From the NCBI GenBank assembly GCA_947629065.1, contig CANRCH010000126.1, positions 1 through 5,077 of the forward strand: 5,077 bases of DNA, written 5' to 3'. The notes under the pieces are model-generated. The model was not told where the DNA came from, did no database searches, and saw only the letters and a program-made list of their open reading frames with translations. Positions 1 through 5,077 of the stretch are shown here, one piece after another; the first letter of the stretch is position 1; each line of letters opens with the position of its first letter. Both the position numbers and the translations under genes were made by a program. Source of the DNA: an uncultured Aliarcobacter sp. (GTDB lineage: Bacteria; Campylobacterota; Campylobacteria; Campylobacterales; Arcobacteraceae).

Positions 1-2
1 CT

Positions 3-119
3 GTAAAAATTGTATATTTAGAGCCAGTTTTAGCCGAAAAGAGTACTTCTTGGTACGAAGATACAGAAAAAAATATGAGAGAAATTTTCGAAAAAGAGTG
101 CAACAACTATGCCCATTAG
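3..119 (+). CDS. C-terminal end of an unidentified gene (5' partial), possibly a PlsC-like acyltransferase
   Basis: An open frame enters from the left edge and reads 38 codons to a TAG at 117-119. The visible tail is hydrophilic, with the segment IVYLEPV followed by SWYEDTEKNM and a Glu/Lys-rich helix ending in NNYAH. A beta strand ending in LEPV or LPPV followed by a helix starting near WY is what I associate with the C-terminus of 1-acyl-glycerol-3-phosphate acyltransferases (PlsC family). The catalytic HX4D region would lie outside the window, so this assignment is only a suggestion. The coding frame overlaps the crcB start by 11 bases, which argues that it is a real gene co-transcribed with crcB rather than chance open frame. 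Confidence 0.5.
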   Translation, partial: VKIVYLEPVLAEKSTSWYEDTEKNMREIFEKECNNYAH

Positions 120-495
120 TTGGCAAACTATTTTTGCCGTAGCTTTTGGAGGAGCAATTGGTAGTGTTTTAAGATATTTTGCAGTTCTTTTTCAAGCAAA
201 ATATTATACTACAGGTTTTCCAATTGCAATTTTATTTGTAAATATATTGGGTTCCTTTTTAATAGGATTTTTATATATTTACTTCTTAAATAATACTCTT
301 TCAGATAATTTAAGATTTTTTCTAATTACTGGATTTTTAGGCGGACTTACAACCTTTTCTACTTTTGCACTAGATAGTTATCTTTTATTAAATTCATCAC
401 TAAATTTAGCTATATTAAATATCTCTTTAAATCTTTTTGGTTCTTTATTTGCCCTGTTTATTGGAATAAAAATAGCAATAATTCTTTTGAAATAG
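109..495 (+). CDS. crcB: Fluoride ion channel CrcB/Fluc
   Basis: This 128-residue protein is a small four-helix membrane protein of the CrcB (Fluc) family, which lets toxic fluoride leave the cytoplasm through a dual-topology dimer. Family marks are visible in order: GGAIGSVLRY at 14-23, an Asn in the second helix (N45) within FVNILGS, and the signature GFLGGLTTFSTF at 75-86. That signature supplies the central sodium-site backbone and the pore phenylalanines (F83, F86). Hydrophobic stretches lie near 6-28, 37-60, 68-93 and 99-127. The length is typical for a complete single-gene Fluc homodimer. ATG 109 is the first start that keeps the whole first helix; an AAAGAG at 93-98 is a weak ribosome site 10 bases upstream. 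The start lies inside the end of the preceding gene, so it is probably expressed from that gene's promoter. No fluoride riboswitch can be judged here because the operon's leader is outside the window. Confidence 0.95.
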   Translation: MPISWQTIFAVAFGGAIGSVLRYFAVLFQAKYYTTGFPIAILFVNILGSFLIGFLYIYFLNNTLSDNLRFFLITGFLGGLTTFSTFALDSYLLLNSSLNLAILNISLNLFGSLFALFIGIKIAIILLK

Positions 496-497
496 AA

Positions 498-526
498 ATT
501 TTTTTTAAGCTTTAAAAGGTTATAAT
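498..526 (+). promoter_or_regulatory. Sigma-70-type promoter of tatA-argS
   Basis: A perfect TATAAT sits at 521-526, 29 bases before the tatA start. There is no TTGACA at the expected place; instead an uninterrupted T8 run (499-506) and further T/A-rich DNA lie upstream. This matches the -35-less, T-rich housekeeping promoters known from Campylobacter and Helicobacter. Transcription would start near 532-534, giving a leader of about 22-24 bases. A good ribosome site, AAGGA at 545-549, stands 6 bases before the ATG. Confidence 0.75.
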
Positions 527-555
527 CTACGCTATCTTAAAAAAAAGGAATAACT

Positions 556-777
556 ATGGGTATGCCAAGTGGTATGCAATTATTAGTAATTGTTTTAATA
601 ATCTTAATTTTATTCGGTGGTAAAAAAATACCAGAACTAGCAAAAGGTTTAGGAAGTGGAATTAAAAACTTCAAAAAAGCTGTAAAAGATGACGAAGAAG
701 AGATTGCAAGTGCTACAAAAATTGATGAGAACGATAAAAAAGTAGAAACTAAAGCAAAAGACGAACAAAAAGCATAA
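556..777 (+). CDS. tatA: Sec-independent protein translocase subunit TatA
   Basis: A 73-residue protein with the full TatA/E layout: a short periplasmic N-terminus, one membrane helix (about 7-20) with a polar Gln at position 8, the FG hinge (F20-G21), an amphipathic helix (about 24-43, with [17 protein letters not shown]) and a charged, disordered Asp/Glu/Lys-rich tail. TatA oligomerises with the TatBC receptor complex to move folded twin-arginine substrates, often redox enzymes with cofactors, across the inner membrane. The length suits TatA rather than the longer TatB, and no tatB or tatC is adjacent, so partners must be encoded elsewhere. The gene is the first of a two-gene unit with argS (22 bases downstream). 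I recall the same tatA-argS neighbourhood in Campylobacter jejuni, which supports the taxonomic reading. ATG 556 has a good AAGGA site; the in-frame ATGs at codons 3 and 7 are less well placed. Confidence 0.93.
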   Translation: MGMPSGMQLLVIVLIILILFGGKKIPELAKGLGSGIKNFKKAVKDDEEEIASATKIDENDKKVETKAKDEQKA

Positions 778-799
778 ATAAACCAATAAGAGAAGTAAA

Positions 800-2389
800 T
801 TGCAAACTATTGTTAAAGAGTATATAGAAAAAATATTAGAAAAAGAGATTGTTCTAGAGAAACCTAAAGATTTATCTTTAGGTCATTTTGCGACACCTGT
901 TGCTTTTGCTTTAGCAAAAGAGTTAAAAAAATCACCAATGCAAATTGCAGATGATTTAGCAGAAAAACTATCAAACAAAGAAGTATTTGAAAAAGTTGAA
1001 GCAATAAAAGGTTTTATAAACTTTACTTTGTCAAATAGTTTTTTGGAAAAAGAGTTAAATCAAGCTTTAGAAAGTGATGAAAACTTTGCAAAAGATATTA
1101 AAAAAGATGAAAAAATCCTTTTAGAATATGTTAGTGCAAATCCAACTGGACCACTTCATATAGGTCATGCAAGAGGTGCTATTTTTGGAGATACACTTGC
1201 ACGAGTTGGAAAATATTTAGGCTTTGATATAGTAACTGAGTATTATGTAAACGATGCAGGTGCTCAAATGCAACTTTTAGGAACTAGCGTTAGTTTAGCT
1301 GCTAGAGATTTCATTTTTAATGAAACTGTAGAGTATCCTGAAAGTTACTATAGAGGTGAATATTTAGTTGATATAGCAAAGCAGATTATAGATAAATTTG
1401 GAAAAGATATTATTTATGATGAGAACAGATTTCCTGAGATGGCAATTTTTGCAAAAGATATTGTTATGCAAATTATTGTTAAAGATTTAAAAGATTTAGG
1501 AATTGAGTTTGAAAATTTTGTATCTGAAAAATCTTTATATAGCTCTTGGGAAGATACAAAATCTGTTTTAGAAAAAAATGGTTCACTATATACAAAAGAT
1601 GAAAAAGTTTATCTAAAATCTACACAATTTGGTGATGATAGCGATAGAGTTGTTGTAAGAGAAAATGGAATTCCTACATATTTAGCTGGAGATATAATCT
1701 ACCACAAAAACAAATATGATAGAAATTTTGATAAATATATAAATATTTGGGGTGCAGATCACCACGGATATATAACAAGAGTAAAAGCAGCAGTTGAGTT
1801 TTGTGGAAATGATTCAAAAAAACTAGAGATTCTTTTATCTCAAATGGTTCAACTTTTAAAAGGAAAAGAGCCATATAAGATGAGTAAAAGAGCTGGAAAT
1901 GTGATTTTAATGTCAGATATTACAGCTGAAATTGGTTCAGATGCATTAAGATTTATCTTCTTAACAAAAAAAAGTGATACACATCTAGAGTTTGATATTG
2001 ATATGTTAAAAAACCAAGATTCATCAAACCCGATTTTTTATATAAACTATGCACACGCTAGAATAAATCAGCTTATAGAAAAATCATCTTTAGGTGTAGA
2101 TGATATAAAAAATATTAAATTAGAAAACATAAATCAAGATGCAAAAAATCTTATTTATGAATCACTACTTTTAAAATCTGTTTTACAAGAAGCATTTGCG
2201 AAAAGAGAGATTCAAAAAATAACAGATTATTTATACTCATTAGCTTCAAGTGTTCATAGATTTTATAATGAACATAAAATTATTGGAACTAGTGAAGAAA
2301 AAGAGTTCTTAAAAGCTTTATCAATGGCAAAACTTTCAATAAAAGTTGCTCTTCAACTTCTTGGAATTAAAGCAAAAGATATTATGTAA
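800..2389 (+). CDS. argS: Arginine--tRNA ligase (class I)
   Basis: A 529-residue arginyl-tRNA synthetase, which activates arginine with ATP and loads it on tRNA-Arg in the cytoplasm. Visible parts in order: the N-terminal tRNA-binding domain (about 1-85); the catalytic fold with ANPTGPLHIGHARGA carrying the HIGH motif at 120-123; YVNDAG at 149-154; GADHHGY at 318-324; a canonical KMSK at 360-363; SDALRF around D381-R384; and a helical anticodon-binding domain to the C-terminus. Length and motifs are normal and complete, and the sequence closely resembles Campylobacter ArgRS. The start is a TTG at 800: the next in-frame Met is codon 47, which would delete half of the N-terminal domain, and the protein aligns from the TTG. 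The purine-rich stretch AAGAGAAG at 788-795 is the only ribosome-site candidate. It is read with tatA and ends in a hairpin containing its own stop codon. Confidence 0.97.
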   Translation: MQTIVKEYIEKILEKEIVLEKPKDLSLGHFATPVAFALAKELKKSPMQIADDLAEKLSNKEVFEKVEAIKGFINFTLSNSFLEKELNQALESDENFAKDIKKDEKILLEYVSANPTGPLHIGHARGAIFGDTLARVGKYLGFDIVTEYYVNDAGAQMQLLGTSVSLAARDFIFNETVEYPESYYRGEYLVDIAKQIIDKFGKDIIYDENRFPEMAIFAKDIVMQIIVKDLKDLGIEFENFVSEKSLYSSWEDTKSVLEKNGSLYTKDEKVYLKSTQFGDDSDRVVVRENGIPTYLAGDIIYHKNKYDRNFDKYINIWGADHHGYITRVKAAVEFCGNDSKKLEILLSQMVQLLKGKEPYKMSKRAGNVILMSDITAEIGSDALRFIFLTKKSDTHLEFDIDMLKNQDSSNPIFYINYAHARINQLIEKSSLGVDDIKNIKLENINQDAKNLIYESLLLKSVLQEAFAKREIQKITDYLYSLASSVHRFYNEHKIIGTSEEKEFLKALSMAKLSIKVALQLLGIKAKDIM

Positions 2390-2410
2390 ACAGTTTGTTT
2401 ACATAATTTT
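2381..2410 (+). terminator. Intrinsic terminator overlapping the argS stop codon
   Basis: Bases 2381-2392 and 2396-2407 form a perfect 12-bp inverted repeat (arms ATTATGTAAACA and TGTTTACATAAT) with a 3-base GTT loop, followed by TTTT ending at 2410. The left arm is the last two argS codons plus its TAA. The stem is AT-rich and the T tail short, so efficiency is uncertain. The position between argS and the next promoter is right for a terminator, and no other hairpin is seen nearby. The sequence is nearly symmetric, but no gene converges from the right. Confidence 0.75.
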
Positions 2411-2461
2411 CTACATACTCTATCTCAAAACTTACTTAACAAATAAAATTTAAAACTATCT

Positions 2462-2470
2462 TGCTATAAT
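2462..2470 (+). promoter_or_regulatory. Extended -10 promoter of the pabA unit
   Basis: TGC followed by a perfect TATAAT (2465-2470) forms an extended -10 element, 27 bases before the pabA start. The region 17 bases further upstream is A-rich and has no TTGACA, as is usual for Campylobacterota housekeeping promoters. Transcription would start near A2476, leaving a leader of about 22 bases with an AGGA ribosome site at 2486-2489, 8 bases before the ATG. Lying just after the argS hairpin, it makes the downstream three genes a separate unit. Confidence 0.75.
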
Positions 2471-2497
2471 ATTGCATTTGAATTTAGGAAAATTAAT

Positions 2498-3067
2498 ATG
2501 ATTTTATTGATAGATAACTACGACAGTTTTACATATAATATTGTGCAATATTGTCTTGAATTAGGGGCGGATTTAAAAGTTATAAGAAATGATGAATTAA
2601 GTTTAGATGAGATAATTGCACTAAATCCTAGTAAAATTATTATCTCTCCAGGACCAGCTACTCCAAATGAATCAGGAGTTTGCCTTGAGGTTATAAAATA
2701 TTTTAGTGACAAACTACCAATTTTTGGAATTTGTTTAGGTCATCAAGCAATTGCACAAGTTTTTGGAGCAAATGTTATTAAAGCAAAAAAAATGATGCAT
2801 GGAAAAACTTCACAAATAGAAGTTTTACAAGATACAGCAATATTTAAAACTCTACCAAAGGAGTTTACACAAACAAGATACCACTCTTTAATAGTAGAAA
2901 AAAAGAATCTTCCAGAAGATATTATTGTGACTTCAAAAAGTTTAGATGATCAAGAAATTATGTCTTTAGAGATAAAAAACAAAAAAATCTATGGAGTACA
3001 GTTTCACCCTGAATCAATTATGAGTGAACATGGGCATAAAATAATAGATAACTTCTTAAAATTATAG
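2498..3067 (+). CDS. pabA: Aminodeoxychorismate/anthranilate synthase glutamine amidotransferase subunit
   Basis: A 189-residue class I (triad) glutamine amidotransferase that splits glutamine and passes ammonia to a chorismate-using partner. The motifs are complete: MILLIDNYDSFTYN at the start, the SPGPATPNESG oxyanion loop (50-60), the nucleophile Cys79 in GICLGHQ, MHGKTS (100-105), TRYHSL (126-131), and His170/Glu172 in GVQFHPES. The family serves PabB (p-aminobenzoate, folate) or TrpE (tryptophan), and in some bacteria one subunit serves both. I favour PabA because the whole chain resembles E. coli PabA closely, including MHGKTS, TRYHSL and the SEHGH ending, and because no trp genes are adjacent. 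The chorismate-binding partner is not in the window, so the choice rests on similarity alone. It leads a unit with the next gene 8 bases downstream. Confidence 0.88.
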   Translation: MILLIDNYDSFTYNIVQYCLELGADLKVIRNDELSLDEIIALNPSKIIISPGPATPNESGVCLEVIKYFSDKLPIFGICLGHQAIAQVFGANVIKAKKMMHGKTSQIEVLQDTAIFKTLPKEFTQTRYHSLIVEKKNLPEDIIVTSKSLDDQEIMSLEIKNKKIYGVQFHPESIMSEHGHKIIDNFLKL

Positions 3068-3075
3068 ATTAAATT

Positions 3076-4272
3076 ATGTTATATAAATATAGATTTACTC
3101 TTCTTTTTTACTCTATTTTAGCAACAGTTTTTGTTTTACTTTTAGTAAAAACAGAACTAGCTTTAAGTATTTCATATAAAGAGGCTGTAAACTTATATAT
3201 AAATCACTCAATTTTATCTGTTATTACAAATGCAAGTACCTTTTTGTTTGGGGATAATGACTTAGCTCTACGAACACCATTTATTATTTTGTATCTATTA
3301 AGTGTAATTTTGATGTACTTAATTACAGAAAATTACTTTAAATATGAGAAAGATAGATTTATCTCTATAATACTGTTTATGGCGCTTCCTGGAGTTTTAA
3401 GTGCTTCACTTCTTGTAAATACTGCAATTATTACAACATTTTTCACCCTTTTATACATATATTATTATGAAAAAAAAAGAAAGCACCTTTACTATTTATT
3501 ACCATTTTTACTCTTTGTAGATAATGCTTTTGCAATACTTTTTCTTGCACTGTTTCTTTTTTCTCTAAGAAGTAAAGACAAAAAATTACTATATTTTTCA
3601 TTAGTTCTTTTCTTCTTATCAATATTTATATATGGATTTTCAACTGATGGAAGACCAAGAGGTTATTTATTTGATACATTTGGAATATATGCGACAATTT
3701 TTTCACCCTTAGTTTTTTTGTACTTTATATATGCATTATATAGAAGTGCAATTTTAAGAGATAGAAGTTTAACTTGGTATATTTCAATTACAGCACTTTT
3801 ATTATCAATTCTAATCTCTTTTAGACAAAGAGTTTTTATAGAGGATTTTGCACCTTTTGTAGTAATTGCAACTCCAATAATGGTAAAAATGTTTTTAAAT
3901 TCATATAGAGTTAGATTAAAAGAGTTTAGAAAAACATACAATTTAATTGCAAGTGTTACAATCATATTACTATTTCTAAATGTACTATTTACTTTTATTA
4001 GTAAACCACTATATTTAGTTTTAAGTGAACCAAGAAAACATTTCGTATATCAATACCATTTTGCAAAAGAGTTAGCACAAGAGTTAAAAACTAGAGATAT
4101 AGATTATATATATTTTGAAGATAGTGAATTAGCTTTAAGGCAGAGATTTTATGGAATCAAAGAGGGAACTTCTTACTACTTATCAAACAGTGAGTTTTAT
4201 AACTATGATGAAAAGATTGTAATATCTTATTATAGTAAAGAACTTTTTAGTGTATATATTAAAAAGCTATGA
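3076..4272 (+). CDS. Polytopic membrane protein, GT-C/PMT-like glycosyltransferase family
   Basis: A 398-residue inner-membrane protein with about nine to ten hydrophobic segments (roughly 8-25, 67-86, 95-131, 138-163, 170-187, 203-223, 232-249, 258-275, 288-308) and a soluble C-terminal part from about 310. The first extracytoplasmic loop reads YKEAVNLY (34-41), then FLFGDNDLALRTPF (56-69). This pattern, an acidic residue after helix 1 and an FG-x3-LALR-x-P segment leading into helix 2, is that of PMT/ArnT-like GT-C glycosyltransferases, which use lipid-linked sugars. The usual Asp of the catalytic Asp-Glu pair appears to be Lys35, leaving only Glu36, so the activity is doubtful. It is shorter than typical ArnT, about 550 residues. 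The ATG at 3076 follows an in-frame TAA at 3070-3072 and has no clear ribosome site, suggesting translation coupled to pabA. It overlaps the pseudopilin gene by 4 bases. Substrate unknown. Confidence 0.7.
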   Translation: MLYKYRFTLLFYSILATVFVLLLVKTELALSISYKEAVNLYINHSILSVITNASTFLFGDNDLALRTPFIILYLLSVILMYLITENYFKYEKDRFISIILFMALPGVLSASLLVNTAIITTFFTLLYIYYYEKKRKHLYYLLPFLLFVDNAFAILFLALFLFSLRSKDKKLLYFSLVLFFLSIFIYGFSTDGRPRGYLFDTFGIYATIFSPLVFLYFIYALYRSAILRDRSLTWYISITALLLSILISFRQRVFIEDFAPFVVIATPIMVKMFLNSYRVRLKEFRKTYNLIASVTIILLFLNVLFTFISKPLYLVLSEPRKHFVYQYHFAKELAQELKTRDIDYIYFEDSELALRQRFYGIKEGTSYYLSNSEFYNYDEKIVISYYSKELFSVYIKKL

Positions 4273-4901
4273 AAAAATCATTTGTCCTATTTGAAATAAT
4301 TATTGTAATTTTAATAATAAGCCTAATCTATTCAAGCTTCACACCTAAAAAATCTGAAAATAAACTAGAAGAACTCACACAAAGAGTAAAGCTATATTTA
4401 AACTACACAAGATATAAAGCACTTTTGTTTGACTCATATAATGAATATAAAATAGTAGATGAAAAGGGAATTGAGAAAGAAAATATGTGGTATAAACAAA
4501 GATGGACTATGAAGTTTCAAAAATGCAATAGTTCAATTGGTGGAATTTATTTTTCAATATATAGTGATAAAAATATGGCTGGACATATAAATAGAGTTGA
4601 AACTTTAAAAGATCCACTAACAAACAGATATATTTATGCAAATAATCAATGCAATGAAGATGCAAAAGATAGTAAATATACTTTAATTACAAAAAACTTT
4701 GGAGTTGAAGATATAAATATATCTTGTAATAGTACTAGTTCACTAGGACAAATTAGTTTTGGAAATGATGGTAAAGTTTATTCAAACCTTAGTAAAGAAT
4801 CAACTTATGAGATAAAATCTCCTTGTACAATTACATTTTTCGATAAAAATGGAAATTCAAAATCAATAATAATTCAAGCAAATAGTGGATTTATCGACTA
4901 A
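4269..4901 (+). CDS. Pseudopilin-like protein with type IV prepilin N-terminus
   Basis: A 210-residue protein beginning MKKS, then FVLFEIIIVILIISLIYSSF: a short basic leader, a cut site between Ser4 and Phe5, Glu at mature position 5 (E9), and a single hydrophobic helix. This is the class III signal processed by prepilin peptidase. The -1 residue is Ser instead of the usual Gly. The helix continues into an amphipathic part (about 34-55), then a periplasmic beta-rich domain with GQISFGNDGKVYS (160-172) and a C-terminal strand ending SGFID, much like GspH/PulG-type minor pseudopilins. Four cysteines (86, 128, 153, 186) could form two disulfides in the periplasm. D148-I-N-I-S152 fits the Campylobacter N-glycosylation sequon. 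The start ATG overlaps the previous stop as ATGA, so the two are probably translated together. No assembly ATPase, platform protein or secretin is nearby, so the pilus or type II-like system it serves is unknown. Confidence 0.75.
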   Translation: MKKSFVLFEIIIVILIISLIYSSFTPKKSENKLEELTQRVKLYLNYTRYKALLFDSYNEYKIVDEKGIEKENMWYKQRWTMKFQKCNSSIGGIYFSIYSDKNMAGHINRVETLKDPLTNRYIYANNQCNEDAKDSKYTLITKNFGVEDINISCNSTSSLGQISFGNDGKVYSNLSKESTYEIKSPCTITFFDKNGNSKSIIIQANSGFID

Positions 4902-4966
4902 AACATATAAAAACCATAGAAAACAAAAAGAAATTCCAAACTTAAGCCAAATTTAAGACTAAACCC

Positions 4967-4995
4967 TTGACAAAGTAAAGTTTTCCTATTATAAT
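4967..4995 (+). promoter_or_regulatory. Perfect-consensus sigma-70 promoter, probably of an rRNA operon
   Basis: TTGACA at 4967-4972 and TATAAT at 4990-4995 are separated by exactly 17 bases, followed by a C-rich stretch TCCCGTCC (4996-5003) in otherwise AT-rich DNA. A GC-rich discriminator after the -10 is typical of stringently controlled stable-RNA promoters. Upstream A/T tracts could act as an UP element. The start would be near 5002-5004. The two protein-gene promoters in this window lack a -35 box, so this one stands out as built for high output. A tRNA operon is the main alternative target. Confidence 0.85.
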
Positions 4996-5003
4996 TCCCG
5001 TCC

Positions 5004-5029
5004 AATTTCAGTGAAACACAATTGAAATT
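5004..5029 (+). other. Stem-loop in the stable-RNA leader
   Basis: AATTTCA (5004-5010) is repeated in inverse as TGAAATT (5023-5029). Adding a G-U pair (5011/5022) and a U-A pair (5012/5021) gives a 9-bp stem with an 8-base loop, beginning almost at the predicted transcription start. It has no T tail, so it is not a terminator. A 5' leader hairpin is common in rRNA precursors. Confidence 0.6.
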
Positions 5030-5030
5030 A

Positions 5031-5043
5031 TGATCTTTAAAAA
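5031..5043 (+). promoter_or_regulatory. boxA-like antitermination element
   Basis: TGATCTTTAAAAA matches the bacterial rrn boxA (E. coli TGCTCTTTAACAA) at 11 of 13 positions, including the central TCTTTAA. In rRNA leaders boxA RNA binds NusB-NusE (S10) and prevents premature termination of the untranslated transcript. Its place just after the leader hairpin supports an rRNA operon. The match is partly favoured by the AT-rich composition. Confidence 0.6.
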
Positions 5044-5077
5044 ACTTTAGTTAGAAATAATGTTTGTGAAGAAATTA

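Larger units (their letters stand above)
5003..5077 (+). other. Transcribed leader, probably of the 16S-23S-5S rRNA operon (3' part outside the window)
   Basis: From the predicted start to the window edge there are about 75 bases with no credible coding start or ribosome site but with a hairpin and a boxA-like element. A non-coding leader of this length after a stable-RNA promoter suits a ribosomal RNA operon. The conserved 16S 5' end (AGAGTTTGATC) is not reached, so the identity is inferred. Confidence 0.65.

Noticed and set aside
499..520. T8 run plus AAGCTT palindrome after crcB as a terminator
   Set aside because: The T run precedes rather than follows the palindrome and no stable stem forms; it fits better as the T-rich part of the tatA promoter.
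1674..1874. Open frame of 66 codons on the minus strand inside argS
   Set aside because: It lies wholly within the certain argS gene, has low-complexity Leu-rich composition and matches no family I know; it is a shadow of argS.
2518..2712. Open frame of 64 codons on the minus strand inside pabA
   Set aside because: It is antisense to conserved PabA motifs and has no recognisable features or ribosome site of its own.
3470..3478. Run of nine A in the membrane protein gene as a possible phase-variable tract
   Set aside because: The frame is intact through it, it encodes a normal Glu-Lys-Lys-Arg loop, and A-runs of this size are expected at this base composition; Campylobacterota phase variation mostly uses longer G/C tracts.
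3663..3965. Open frame of 100 codons on the minus strand inside the membrane protein gene
   Set aside because: AT-rich membrane-protein genes readily give long reverse frames; the forward frame has the coherent transmembrane pattern and operon spacing.
4941..4957. Inverted repeat CTTAA/TTAAG after the pseudopilin gene as a terminator
   Set aside because: Only five A/T-rich pairs with a seven-base loop and no T tail; more likely part of the A/T-rich DNA upstream of the stable-RNA promoter.

Overview
The window is a very AT-rich stretch of chromosome. Codon use is strongly biased to A/T-ending codons, and all genes lie on the + strand and are packed closely together. The ArgRS, TatA and promoter architecture (strong TATAAT elements with T-rich upstream DNA instead of a -35 box) point to the Campylobacterota. 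An Arcobacter/Aliarcobacter-type genome is my best guess, inferred from gene content and base composition only.

Layout from left to right. (1) 1-495 holds the last 38 codons of an unidentified gene, possibly a PlsC-type acyltransferase, overlapping by 11 bases the start of crcB, a fluoride channel. (2) 498-2410 is a two-gene unit, tatA-argS, with its own TATAAT promoter at 521-526. It ends in a perfect 12-bp hairpin that contains the argS stop codon. (3) 2462-4901 is a three-gene unit behind an extended -10 promoter: a glutamine amidotransferase best matched to PabA, a polytopic membrane protein resembling GT-C/PMT-type glycosyltransferases, and a pseudopilin-like protein whose start overlaps the membrane protein's stop as ATGA. 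(4) 4902-5077 has no protein gene. It carries a perfect-consensus TTGACA-17-TATAAT promoter, a leader hairpin and a boxA-like element, which I read as the start of a ribosomal RNA operon whose 16S gene lies just outside the window.

Most of the window is housekeeping: fluoride export, Tat secretion, tRNA charging and folate (or tryptophan) synthesis. The least understood part is the coupled pair at 3076-4901, a divergent GT-C-like membrane protein with a four-cysteine pseudopilin. I see no defence system, mobile element, CRISPR array or other clear novel system.
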